Assembly: GCA_039720395.1 (NCBI GenBank)
Contig: CM077820.1
Coordinates: 11,229,338-11,293,337, forward strand
Direction of reading: 5' to 3'
Origin: Liquidambar formosana
Lineage: Eukaryota; Streptophyta; Magnoliopsida; Saxifragales; Altingiaceae
DNA length: 64,000 bases
Both the position numbers and the translations under genes were made by a program. How positions within the stretch are numbered: the first letter of the stretch is position 1; each line of letters opens with the position of its first letter. This document shows positions 34,088 through 46,100 of the stretch, piece after piece. The notes below the pieces were generated by a model. That model searched no databases and was not told where the DNA came from. It worked only from the letters and a program-made list of their open reading frames with translations.

Positions 34088-36752
34088 ATGGCAACCAATA
34101 TTTGGTTATGTGTACTTTTAGTGTCCTTCTCTTCATTCTTCATACCATCCTTCTCGAGTCTCACCTCCGGCAACATAGACTCGTGGTGCAACAAAACTCC
34201 ATACCCTGAACCATGCAAGTACTTCATGAGCCATGGCCACCATTTTGCACCCAAACAAAATTCCGATTTTCGAAAGATGGCGGTGCAGGTGGCCATGGAG
34301 CGGGCGCTGAACGCGCAGAGTCACAACAAATGGCTAGGGTCTAAATGTCGAAATGAGAAAGAGAAAGCTGCATGGGCTGATTGTTTGCAGCTTTATGAGA
34401 ACACCATTCTTCAGCTCAACCATACCCTAGACAACAGCACAAAATGCACCGATTTCGACGAGCAAACGTGGCTCAGCACGGCCCTGACGAACCTCGAGAC
34501 GTGTCGAGCCGGGTTCGTCGAGCTAGGTGTGTCAGACTTTGTGTTGCCTCTCATGTCCAACAATGTCTCAAAGTTGATATGCAATACCTTGGCTATAAAA
34601 AATAATGCTTCGGCCTGGCCGGAGAAACAAACTTACAAAGAGGGGTTTCCTACTTGGGTTTCGACCGGCGATAGGAAGCTTCTGCAGACGTCGTCGCCGC
34701 AGGCGAACGTGGTGGTGGCGCAAGACGGGTCGGGGAATTATCGGACTATTCAAGCGGCGCTTGATGCGGCGGCAAAGAGGAGTGGAAGTGGGAGGTATGT
34801 TATTCATGTGAAGAGTGGTGTGTATAAGGAGAATATTGAGATCGGTAACGGATTGAAAAATATCATGCTGGTCGGTGATGGCATGAAGAACACGATTATC
34901 ACCGGCAGCCGGAGCGTGGGAGGAGGTTCCACCACCTTCAATTCTGCAACCGTTGGTAAGGGATACTCTCTCTGATCTTGTCAAGAGTTCAATTTTCTTG
35001 CTTAAATGTCAATTAATGTGATCTAGACAGATTGCATGGATTTTCCACACAATCAACATCAGGTTGACGAACTGTAGCTAAAAAAAATCAGAAAGACAAC
35101 TTCCACTATAGCTAAAGAAAATAAAAACAGACAATCTCCTCTCATAACAGACATTTGGACACACAAATACATATTCATAAAAGTATGTGACACCCATGTG
35201 TCCAAACTTGTGTTATATGTAAGATCTCTCATTACTTTTTAACCAAGAGATATAGTCAAAATGGTCGTAGTCAATTGTTAAATTCATTTACTCCTCCTTA
35301 CCTTTGGTGTTTAAACTTAAAAGAAAAAAAATTGTAAATATATACCACATCCCGGTTGATGAATCGGGAAAAATGTCACATCTATATGGTAGCATTTATT
35401 TATTTTTGAGTCATACAATATTTATTAGATTCATCCACTTCGATAGCTACTTTTTGAAAAAAAGAGGGATTTGGTTTTTCAATTAATTACAAATGTGCAA
35501 TTTACACGTCATCCCATATGCAAAATTGGTACACATAATTGGTAAACATTTCCCTTTTTTTTTTTTTTTCTTTTTTTGGGGTAGAACATATTATTTTCTA
35601 TTGACTGACCATAGCATTTGAGAACACGTCGGACATCACGGCCTATATGGCTATATATTAACTACCCGTTGAATAAAAGAGCATGCAACCCCGGCCCAAA
35701 GACGACACCATGCATTGACAAAATATACGGTGAGAAATGAGAGCGTGCTGCGATGGCTATGATGCCAATTAATACGTCTGTGATGCTACGTTTTTTCTAA
35801 TTTTTACTCTCTTTTTTCTTTTCCATGCATGAAACGTCGTATCTCTAGAAGCAAACTGCCTTTCACTTCAGTCTAACATTTGAACCCATAGATATGTTTC
35901 AAACCTTAGAAAAAGTCTTGATAAAAATCATAAAATAGTTTTTCAATAAAATAAAAGTCATTAAGTCATGCTAGTTTCGATTATCTTTCCCAATTTTACA
36001 TAAAAAAAAATTTACCTAATCGTTTTAACTAATCTTCATAAAATTTTTATGACTTTCAGCTGTCACCGGCGAAGGTTTCATTGCGCGTGGCATAACATTC
36101 CGAAACACTGCCGGTCCGCAAAACCACCAAGCCGTGGCACTCCGGTCAGGTTCTGATCTCTCCGTCTTCTACAGTTGCGGCTTCGAAGGATACCAAGACA
36201 CCCTCTACGTTCACTCCCAACGGCAATTCTACAAAAATTGTTATATCTATGGCACAGTAGACTTCATCTTTGGAAATGCAGCAGTGGTTCTCCAAAACTG
36301 CATGATATATGCAAGGAGACCCATGGACAAGCAAAAAAAATGTCGTGACAGCACAAGGCCGGACCGACCCTAACCAAAACACAGGGATTGTGATCCATAA
36401 TTCACGAATCATGGCTGCATCTGACCTAAAACCGGTTCTTAGTTCGTTCAAAACTTACTTGGGCCGGCCCTGGAAGGAGTATTCGCGGACGGTTTATCTT
36501 CAAAATTACCTTGAGGCATTGGTGGATCCAGCAGGGTGGTTGGAATGGGATGGTAATTTTGCTCTAAGTACTTTGTATTATGGAGAGTACAAGAATACTG
36601 GACCGGGTTCACCGACCAGTGGGAGGGTGAAGTGGGGTGGTTACCGAGTTATAACGAGCACAACGGAGGCGTCAAAGTTCACCGTTGCGAGTTTTATTGC
36701 CGGCCAGTCATGGTTGCCGGCCACTGGTGTGCCTTTCAGCTCCGGCCTCTGA
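34088..36752 (+). pseudogene. Pectinesterase/inhibitor (PME gene 3), frameshifted in exon 2
   Basis: Exons 34088-34955 and 36060-36752 (phase 1). The signal peptide, PMEI domain, RKLL (residue 196), GVYKENI, QAVAL, YQDTL and DFIFGNA are intact. At an A8 run (36333-36340) the frame shifts by one base compared with gene 2, and the protein ends at 36371-36373 after about 393 residues. The remaining coding sequence, with the conserved DPNQNTG and LGRPW, continues in another frame to the expected stop at 36750-36752 without further damage. The lost part carries the Arg/Trp of LGRPW, so the product should be inactive. The lesion is single, in a homopolymer, and the gene is otherwise clean with an intact TATA box. 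It is either a very young pseudogene or a sequencing/assembly error. Confidence 0.85.
34956..36059 (+). other. Intron of PME gene 3 (1104 bp)
   Basis: Donor G|GTAAGG, acceptor TTTCAG|CT. Homologous in part to the intron of gene 2. No insertion is recognised. Confidence 0.88.
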
Positions 36753-38258
36753 AAACTGTCTTTAAAACTAGTGAAGCATTTGGGCAATTTGTTTGTTGAT
36801 TATTTATTTGTGTTTATTCCTGCAAGACCTTGATGGAATTGGGGGAATCCTTTGAAAACAGGGAATCCTAATGATAATTTTTTTTATTATTATTATAAAT
36901 TTTCAGATAATAAAGATGAAATGAAATTCTTTCTTGTTGTATGTATGGAGATCAGTATGGGAGATATATTTTCAAAAGTATATTACTAATTATAATTAAT
37001 TACAGTTTGGCACAAGAATATCCACTAATTAGTCCCCCCCAAGCTTTTGTAAGCACATTGGACCCTAGGGATGGAGCCCGAGCGGGTTTGAAACAAGTGG
37101 CCCTAACCCACTCCCAAAGATCCAAACTGATTAGTTGCAGTCCTGATCCGTTCAAATCTTATATATCCCAAACCTGCTCATAACCCAGTCGTAAATATTC
37201 CAACCCAGTACCAATAGGGTGGTAGCAAACAGGTTATTTGACCTAGTCCCAGTGCTTCTTCATAAGCTTGAACCCAAGATCAAGCACTTAACAAGTGAGA
37301 CAAATGCACAAGGCTATGCGGCCACTGGTGCAAACCGATGAACATTGAGTAATGAATCCTCCATCCTCGCTTATCAAAAAGAAAAAGAAGAATCCTCCAT
37401 CGTCTGTTAACAACCATTGAATCACACAAAACTGCAAAAATTACAACATGCAAGTACGAGTCAGAAATCACCTGGTTGATCGAATACGGTTTTTGGTACT
37501 GCAGGAATTCCAATTTCCAACTGTACTTTCGACTTCGTGGTGCGTTCTTTAACATTCTTAGAGAATCCCTGCCTTTTTATGTACAAATAAATAACGAGAG
37601 AAAGATCCACCCTCTTTGTGAAAGTAAATATCCTCGTGAAGCAAATTAGAGTGCCTGAGTTGCTTCAAAACCTGGCTGCCTTTGTTGGTGCTTGGTCCAT
37701 CCAATTTGATACATAGGCATGGGTAGAATTGTGAAGGAGATCGCTGCCTCACTAATGATGGATACACACAATGTGCTTCTTGATTGACTTGCTAAACCAA
37801 GTCTATGTAGAACTGAGCCTGCCTCTATATACGTTGGCTAGAAGACAAGCTGCAGATGAGAGTAATTCCTGAAAGTAATAAAGAAAAGCTGAGGAAACAA
37901 TGGATGCAAGGACATAAAGGTAAGAAGAGAATAATATATTAAGGAAATTTTCTTCGCACCTGCTGCTCTTGCCTCCTGGTGCATACTTTTTTGTCTAATT
38001 CAAGTTAAATTCAGGCACGGATTTTCAGCAGATGCGTTTATCCATCTGAATGACAGACGTTCGTCCCCAAACCTGTTGACAATCAAGAAAGTTTGTCAAT
38101 TCTACTGTAATTACTTTTTCTCAGAATTCAGTGAATCCAACCCTTGTGTTCAATCTTGCAAGATAAACCACCATATAGTCTTAGTTTCTATGTAATAGGC
38201 AGTTCACTGCAAATTCCCTATGGCTCAAATTTTAATTCAAGAGGTTCTCACGAAAGCA
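36753..38258. other. 3' flank of PME gene 3 and intergenic DNA
   Basis: The 3' UTR homology with gene 2 ends near 36910. A minute LINE scar lies at 37366-37389. 37400-38100 is less AT-rich and has short minus-strand open stretches (37280-37555, 37558-37767) with no family I recognise; CTG/AC splice-like words leave room for an unannotated transcript. Confidence 0.45.
37366..37389 (+). mobile_element. Minute 5'-truncated LINE insertion
   Basis: A 24-bp insert reading CTCGCTTATCAAAAAG plus an A/G-rich tail, between perfect 12-bp repeats GAATCCTCCATC (37354-37365 and 37390-37401). It has the same terminal CTTATCAAAA as the scar at 14710. Confidence 0.7.
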
Positions 38259-38268
38259 AACCTCAAGC

Positions 38269-38497
38269 AACCCCAAGGCCAAGGGTTAGTTCAAGTGGCC
38301 AACTGAACATGGATAAGTGCCTTAGGAAGCGTAGGTCTTGTATTTGAAACCCCACTTGTGCATTGATCTCCTTGGGACTACCCCCAGGGTCGGGGGTGGT
38401 CCAATAATCAACTGACAGGTATGGGAAGGGGGAACTGCACAATCCCATGGGATTAGTCTAATCCCGAAGGGATGGAAATACCTACAATGAGCAGGGA

Positions 38498-38531
<34 letters not shown>

Positions 38532-38543
38532 AACAAAAGAACT
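38269..38543 (+). mobile_element. tRNA-derived SINE with poly(G) in its 3' part
   Basis: Flanked by perfect 10-bp repeats AACCTCAAGC (38259-38268 and 38544-38553). An A-box-like TTAGTTCAAGTGG (about 38285) and a B-box-like ATTTGAAACC (about 38341) are spaced as in tRNA promoters. The element then runs through GC-rich DNA to GGGAGGA, a pure run of 30 G (38501-38530) and AAACAAAAGAACT. A G-rich tail is unusual for a SINE. Confidence 0.68.
38501..38530. repeat. Poly(G) tract, 30 bases
   Basis: The longest pure G/C homopolymer in the window, inside the 3' part of the SINE. Confidence 0.9.
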
Positions 38544-38553
38544 AACCTCAAGC

Positions 38554-39259
38554 CTAGGGCTAACTTACATATGAAGTATGTACCCAAATACACCAAAGAA
38601 AAGTAGGCTTTGCGTCGTTATGCTGAAACTGAAAGATCATCACTAACGTTCTTTTATTTTTGATGCGTTCTTTTCGAGTTTTTGACAAATAACATTACTT
38701 CATCTTCACATTAGAATATTGGATTTTGAAGAAATTTGGGACCAATGGACCACTTAGTGCAATGTAATTTTTGTGCATTTTCCATCACTATTTCTACAAA
38801 TAGATTTTCCACACAATAATTGGAAACTAACAACTTCAAAATGTGTATGAACAAATGGGCCAATTCTAAAAGCTGCATGTACGCACAATTAGAGGTGCAT
38901 ACAACTGGCCAATGAACCTTTTAAAACACTAAAGGCAGATAATATATACTAATCCGTCGTGTATGCATGTGCTTCATCTGGAGTGACATTTGCAATAATC
39001 ATTATATTCTTGTCATGTAGACATGAAAATGAAGAACCACATCTTATGGCTCATGTAATAGATAACACATACAAAAATATTAACATGATTCTATGAGTCC
39101 TAATCATTAAGTGTGTGTACACTATTTTACAGATTGTTAGAAAATTTTCAACTGACCAACTAATTTTGTTAAAATCAAATGGTTGGAAGTTGGAACCTAT
39201 TAAATCAAGTATTCTGTAACTGATCAAAGTGAGAATTATTGTATAATTAGTCCAACTGT
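38554..39259. other. Intergenic, nothing recognised
   Basis: AT-rich, without a supported ORF or repeat. Confidence 0.5.
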
Positions 39260-39660
39260 TCTTTTTTCTTTTTTTTTCCCTTTGGTAAGCAAATAAAATT
39301 TTATTAATAATAATGTTAAAAAATATATTACATAGAGATACCATTGAGAACCCTGCAAACACATACCTATTCATCATAACGCTCAAAGGAATCAAACCCA
39401 AACAAAGCCCCCCCAAGACAATTACATAAAAAAAATAAAAAACATATGCTCAAAGACACCCAAGAGGCCAAGAGTAAAACAGAGGATTATTAGAATAGCA
39501 TACCCCGATACAAAACCATATAGAATAACGAACAACCCTCCATAGAATCACCCAGTAGCAGCCTGAAAAATACAGCAATGCAAAACAACTCCCTCACATG
39601 GCCTTGACTCCCTAATCAGTGCAAATCCCAAAACAAAAAATAAATAAATAACCCATAGAA
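39260..39660 (-). mobile_element. Probable 3' relic of a LINE
   Basis: On the minus strand, AATAAAATTTTATTTGCTTACC followed by an A-rich tail (T-rich at 39260-39280 on plus) resembles the 3' end of plant L1 elements. No ORF or TSD was found, so this is tentative. Confidence 0.35.
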
Positions 39661-40019
39661 TTACAGGCTGACTGGATATGCTTTTTATTCTACAACTAGT
39701 TCTTTAACAGTGCTATATGATTTTTATTCGACAACTAGTTCTTTACCAGTGCTATATACGTGAACACAATTTTTAAAATAATAAGTTTTTACCATAAATA
39801 TAAACTTAAAGAATATGCCATGTAGGCACCATGTTGTGGTTTACCAACCTCGAAAAGATGAAAAGTCTAGGAAAGATGAAAAGTTAGGAGAGAGAGAGAG
39901 AGAAAATAAAATAAGAAATACAAAACTTGTTTTTCCACATGATGACATGTGGCACCACCAGCTTGCATCAAGCTTCCATTATATATATTATATAGACACA
40001 TTACTTTTGAGATACGCGT

Positions 40020-40560
40020 AGTCATTGTTTCTAACTTTCTATTTTCTCAACAATTATTCAAGTTCTTGCTGATTTTGGTCCTCACAACTACCTTCCTGTC
40101 TTCATCATAACAACCACTTAATATCCAATAATCCAAAAGATAACTCCCAAATCAAATTTAAAAAATCAAAAGGGGAAAAAAAGAAGCATCTCATATCCCA
40201 GATTCATCACCATACTTCTTTTACCATCTCTTTAATATATGTTCCACATGTAATAAGTAATAAGCATGTACACAGTACAATTATGTGCAATAGTATGCAT
40301 GCCAAGGAATTTGATGATTTCTCAAAACAGATATTAAGTAAAATGTTCATCTTCCATTTATCGTTACAAATCAGCAACATGATGGTTCACGCACAGCATT
40401 TCAACAAGTTTACATTTAACCAAAGTCCATTTACATCAAGATTTGAAACTACCTTACAGTCATCCGCTGCATCCGAAGGACCTCTTCAGCAAGCCACCAC
40501 AAGGGGGAGCATAAACTCTACCATTCCCTGAGAATTTACTGATAAAAATTAGCCACACAG
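40020..40560. repeat. Old segmental duplicate of the PPR 3' flank (pairs with 42220-42760)
   Basis: Shared words: TCTCAACAATTATT, ACAACTACCTTCCT, GATAACTCCCAAATCA, CAACATGATGGTT, CATTTACATCAAGATT and AGGACCTCT...AGCAAGCCA. Divergence is considerable. A possible spliced exon on the minus strand (about 40455-40530) has the counterpart 42659-42734 in the other copy. Confidence 0.65.
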
Positions 40561-41507
40561 CCCGTTCTCAACATTGAATAAATATGGCTATGCACAGATG
40601 GGAAGCACCAGAGAAGCCACCACTGCCAGAGATTGAAAAGTTCTGACCCATTAGAGGAAACCTCAGCTAAAGATGGGAATGGAAGAAAAGAAATTCATCA
40701 GCAGAGCAAAAAAAAAAAAAAAAAAAAAGGATTTGATTCACCCCTGATGATTATTTTTGAAAAACGAGTATCTATTCCCTGGAGACTGGAGAGAGAGAGA
40801 GAGAGAGCTCTGCAAATGGAGAAGGGTGCCACAACAAAGAACATTACCAAGCACAGACATCTCTACTTTGTTGTTTTCATCAGGATTGACATTCTCAAAT
40901 ATGCTCCTTGCCTTCTTGGCCTAAGTACCAAAAGATCATCTATCAAGGTTTTCAGCTTTAAAATTCCATGCTCCAACATTGTCAAGACAGGTTGTCCATC
41001 CCCCAGGAAAAACCTACACACAGGAAAAAGGGCATTTCCAAGGCATTCATACAGTGACATAGAAAAATCAGTCAACATTATAATTCCACTAGCCAAACAA
41101 CCATACATTCTTTCAATCATCAGACACTCAAAATTTATAAAAACATTTATTATTCATGTGTCAAACAGCCAAAAGAAATTTGTTGACATGGTTTGTAATA
41201 AAAAAATTGTTCAAAATCCTTGTCCAGTAGATCAGAATGTATGAGCAGCTACTATAACAACCTTCCCCACGTCCAGACCCATGTTTCACTAGTAACTAAT
41301 CCACCAAAATAAAAAATAAAAATAAATGCAAATCAACAAAAACAAAATAAGTGCTTCAACACCCTTGTCATGTCATGTCATGTCATGTCAACAGGGGTAC
41401 TGCCAGGGTAGAGGGGCCAAACTTTGGTTGATTTTTGGACTTTAATCCTGATTCAAAATAGCAAAGAATAACAAGACAAAAGAATAATTTTAAGGTCAGG
41501 ATCAAGG
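40561..41507. other. Intergenic, simple repeats only
   Basis: Poly(A) (about 40710-40728), (GA)n near 40791 and a TGTCA pentanucleotide repeat (41366-41390). A 203-codon plus-strand ORF (40633-41244) spans these repeats and resembles no protein family I know. Confidence 0.5.
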
Positions 41508-41692
41508 TACACAATTTTTGCACCCAATTTTTTACACCATTCTTAAGCTGTTGGATCTTGCGAGATCGCACAAGATCCAATAGTCTCATTCTTATGTCAG
41601 TTATTTTTTCACTTAACTTTTTTGGAACTCCTTTGAATCTAGTGAGATTCAATGGCTTAAGAATCATGTAAAAATTGAATGCGAAAATCATG
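41508..41692. mobile_element. MITE-like inverted repeat
   Basis: The left arm ACACAATTTTTGCACCCAA...CATTCTTAAGC and the right arm GCTTAAGAATCATG...CGAAAATCATGT pair imperfectly over about 60 bp. The centre contains its own small palindrome (GATCTTGCGAGATC). It is non-coding. Confidence 0.55.
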
Positions 41693-42327
41693 TTCCCTAA
41701 TCCTAACCCATATATATATATCTATAACAAGAAGAATGATTACAACAGGGAAGTTAAGAAACCAAATGAAAAACCAACCCCATATATAAAATAAGTGCTC
41801 CTATGCGCTAAACAAAAAAAAAAAAAAAAAAAAAAATTGAGAAGGGCCAATTATGTGAATGGTACAAAAATATAGGTGTAAAATCAAAAATAAAAATTAT
41901 TGAGGGTAGGCCGACCCCCCTCAGTCCCATGTTGTTCCACCCATGGGTACTCTAGGGTGAAGCAAAGGATCCATGTAATATAGCCGAAACTAAAAAATTC
42001 TGCTTGTGAGTTGTGAGCTACAAAACAAACATTTACATGAGTGGCAATGTCCATGGACTCAAAGGGTCAAAATTCGTCAAGCACACACGATCTGATATAG
42101 TACATAATTCAAATAACTCCAGAAATACCCAAATAATTCCCCAAAAGAAACAATAGAATGACAAGTTGACAGGATAGGCCTCCTTTTTTTTCAATGCATT
42201 ACTTTTTCCTTCCTCAAATACATCATTGCTATTTTCTCAACAATTATTGAAATTCTCATTGAGTTTGGTCCTTACAACTACCTTCCTAACTTCATTACTC
42301 ATAACGTCAAATTCCCAAATCCAAAAA

Positions 42328-42357
42328 TTTCTCAATCTCAGATAACTCCCAAATCAT

Positions 42358-42388
<31 letters not shown>

Positions 42389-42452
42389 TCTTCTGTATCC
42401 AAAATCTATCACCACAGTAAAATTTCTCAATCTCAGATAACTCCCAAATCAT

Positions 42453-42492
<40 letters not shown>

Positions 42493-42521
42493 CTTCTGTA
42501 TCCAAAATCTATCACCACAGT
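42328..42521. repeat. Tandem duplication containing (CA)n
   Basis: Two consecutive copies of TTCTCAATCTCAGATAACTCC, then CCAAATCATTAA, a (CA)n run, ATCTTCTGTATCC and AAAATCTATCACCACAG. They differ chiefly in the number of CA units. Confidence 0.9.
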
Positions 42522-42658
42522 TCTTCTTTTATCATCTCTTTAAGATATTCTCCTTTTATTGTTCCAAATAAGCAACATGATGGTTTTTAAGTATAAATCT
42601 TCATCAAATTTACATTTACCCAAACACAAGACACATTTACATCAAGATTGGAAAATAC

Positions 42659-42734
42659 CTGATGTTGGTCAGCTGCCGACAAAGGACCTCTATTAGCAAG
42701 CCAACAGAAGTGAATGCAAATGCTTCACAATTTC
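42659..42734 (-). other. Candidate spliced non-coding exon 3' of the PPR gene
   Basis: On the minus strand an acceptor (TTTTTTTCAG, ending 42735) and a donor (CAACATCAG|GTATTTTCC, GT at 42657-42658) bound 76 bp. The duplicate at 40455-40530 also has acceptor- and donor-like words. It could be a 3' UTR exon of the PPR gene. Transcript data would decide. Confidence 0.3.
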
Positions 42735-42765
42735 CTGAAAAAAATCAAGTCATAGACACAATACT

Positions 42766-43189
42766 CAACATTCAATATACATGATTTTCAATTACTATGC
42801 ACAGATTAGCAAGCACGAATATGGACTTACCACTAAACAACTTCTTTATCACAGAGCACAAGTTATGCTGCAATTCAGATGGTAAAATTATTGTCCATCT
42901 ACAAACCCAAGAAGTTTTCTTCAATCATGAAACAATCAGTCAACTTCTCTTTGCTTATAACATGCTTCCAACAAAAGCAACATTCAATATACATGATTTT
43001 CAATTACTATGCACAGATTAGCAAGCACGAATATGGACTTACCACTAAACAACTTCTTTATCACAGAGCACAAGTTATGCTGCAATTCAGATGGTAAAAT
43101 TATTGTCCATCTACAAACCCAAGAAGTTTTCTTCAATCATGAAACAATCAGTCAACTTCTCTTTGCTTATAACATGCTTCCAACAAAAG
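42766..43189. repeat. 212-bp tandem duplication over the PPR stop codon
   Basis: Unit 1 is 42766-42977 and unit 2 is 42978-43189, apparently identical throughout. Unit 2 contains the last 14 codons and the stop of the PPR gene (43148-43150); unit 1 repeats them downstream. Identity implies a very recent event or an assembly artefact. Confidence 0.92.
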
Positions 43190-46100
43190 CTCCTTTGTCA
43201 CTTCATCTAGAGACCTTCCCCTTTTGATTTTGAGCATCATATCATGTACTATCTGAGCTTCATGCAATTTGTTATCTTCACATAATATACAAAGCAACCA
43301 GTTGTAATTGTACCGGCAAGGTACAAAATGATGGGCAAGCATTTCTTCAAATATATTGAACGCATCCATACTCAAACAACTAGCACAAAGACTATTGAGC
43401 AAAAACTCACAAGAAGCCTTATTGGGGAAAAATCCCCTTTTATGCATGGAAAATGATAGTGATAATGCATCAAGTAGCCTTCCAGCCTTGCACAGGCCTT
43501 TCAGCAAAGCATTATATGCAATTTTGTCTGGAGCACAACCAACCAGATTCATCTTGTTGAATAACTCTATAGCACGGTCAATATCACCAGATCTTATATG
43601 CCCATCAATGAGAATAGTAAAAGTCACCTGATTCAGACATATATCCTGTTTTTGCATCAACCCAAGACGACAATATGCCTCTGGCATCTTACCTGCCCTA
43701 CAAAATCCAGAGATCATGCCATTATAAAGGTACAAATTCGGCATAAACCTAGAGTCTTTAATTTTCCACACCAGCTTCAATGCGAAGAAAGTGATTTCTT
43801 TAGAAGAATTAGTAGAAATACTTAAAATATTTTCCCTGCGCTCCTGAGCATTTTGCTCAAGCAAATGAAATAACATGTCTCTTCCCCTGTTAGAATTTCT
43901 ATTAGCAAGAATAGGCCTTCTTGTTGTAATACGGTTGATATTCCTGCAAAAACCATTGACCAGTACAATCCACGTGACCAAATCACATTCAATTTTACTT
44001 CTTTCCATCAGATCAATCAATCTACAAGTAAACTCAAGCTCTCCTTTCCTTAAGAACTGATTGATAAGAGAGGTATAAAGCACGGTGTCTGGCACAAAAC
44101 CATCTTCCAACATTCTATCAAGGTATAAGTATGCCTTCTCAGTCATGTTTTTCTTGACTAACCCATTAATAAGTGCAGTGTAAGCACGAGAACTTGGCTC
44201 AATGCCATGCTCTATCATTTTATCAAATAGTTGTCGGGCTTCAAAAGCCCTTCCATTCTTGGAGTAGCCATTAATCATTGTGATATAGACAACCTCATCA
44301 GGATCAACACCAGCCTCAAGCATCCTCTTAAACATAATTTCTGCTTCAAAAATTCTTTTTTCTGTGCTTAGACAACCTATAATTGAATCATATATAGCAA
44401 CACCAGGTCTAAGCCCCCTGTCATCCATTTGGTCCAAAACATCAAAAGCCGATGCCAAGTCCCTCTGATTACAATGTTCATTTACCATTATCAAATAAGT
44501 TTCAAGGTTGGGAACCATGCCCCAATTTTGCAAATCGTTAATCAGGGACTTGGCATTCTCAACAAGCCCCTCCTGGAAAAGACACTTGATCAAGGAGTTA
44601 CACGTGGAAAGCAAAGGCCTACATCCAAGGCCCAACATTTTCTCCATGCAAAGCATTGAAACTTCAGCATTTTTTTCCACACACAAGGCACTAATGAATA
44701 TACCAAATGCCACATTGGCTAAATTCTTGTTCCTTCTCACAATTTCAACAATCAAGAGCTCAATTTCTTGATTAAAAGTCCTGGTAGGACTTGAGAGCAA
44801 AGAAGGCTCAAACCCACACCCATACCTGGCAATTTCCTGCAACATCTTCTTAGCAAGTAGTAGCTCATGCCCTGGGTACCTCTTCATAAGAATAAAAAAT
44901 AGTACATGGTCAGGAACAACCCCACTATCCAGCATCTTTTGATATAAATCATCTGCTTCCAAAGACCTATTCTCCTCATAAAGTGCATCGATCAGAACAC
45001 AGAAACAGTGAACTGAAGGAAGTAAATTGCGACTAATCATGTTGTTTAAAACCATAATAGCACAATCTGCTTGTCGTCCCTTACAGTATCTACTAATCAT
45101 AATGTGGTAGGTTACCATATTGGGTTGCAATCCCAACTCCACCATCCAGTCATACAAAAGCCACCCTTTATCAAATAATCCCAATTTAAAAAACCCATGA
45201 ATCAACGTGTTGTAAGTATAAGTATCTGGGTCACAACCCCTCTTAAGCATTCTCAAGAAAACTCGCATCGCCATTTTCATCTTCTTAACCCTGCAATATT
45301 CACGTATAAGAGAAGTATACATCAATTTATCTATAAAGAGAACGTTGGCCTCCATTTCACTACACAGAAACTCAGCCTCCTCGACCCGTCCTCTCTTACA
45401 AAGTTCATAAACTAAAAATTTATACAAATGAACAGCAGGCGCATACCCACTTCTCTCACGCATTTTATCGAATATATAAAGCGCTTCATCCAAGTACCCT
45501 TTACAGCACAACCTATGAATCAACGTATCAAAGTACCAAAAACCCAGATGAATATTGGAATCATTGATTCCAATAAAGTAATCGAATGCCTCCAAGACTC
45601 TTTCTTGGGCACAAAGCTCCCGAAGGAGCGCATTACACGCCGCCTTAGATGGCAAAAATTCCTTATCAATAAGCCTATCGAAATGAGTTTTCGCTTCCTC
45701 TAATTTCCCTAAAGTACAATAGCAAATCACCATAGAATTCAACAACTCCGACGCTGGATCAATACCTCTACATACGATATTATCAGAATACAGCACCTCG
45801 GCCAACCCGTGTTCACCGAAACTAACAAGTTTACCGATTAGCACACCATAGCTACGCGAATCAAGGTCCATACCTCGCATCGTTGCGAAATCAACAGCCG
45901 AGATTGCGCTGGCGACCGACGGAGAACTGGAAATGATACGCTGAATCACTTTCTGCGCGGACGGCAACCGGCCGCGGCGAATGAGGTCGTCGACCAAGGA
46001 GAGGCAGAGGGATTTATGGTCTTTTGCGGTGGCGGAAGGTGAAATGGTTGGTGGATCTAGTGGAAGAGGACATGTTGTGAGTGTTCTCAATCTGACGGGT

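Larger units (their letters stand above)
33354..36910 (+). repeat. Duplicated PME unit (pairs with 22411-26175)
   Basis: See the partner unit. Exon 1 has exactly the same length (868 bp). Exon 2 differs by a 3-bp deletion and a 1-bp insertion. Confidence 0.85.

Noticed and set aside
40633..41244. 203-codon plus-strand ORF
   Set aside because: It runs through poly(A) and (GA)n simple repeats and has no protein-like composition or homologue I recognise.
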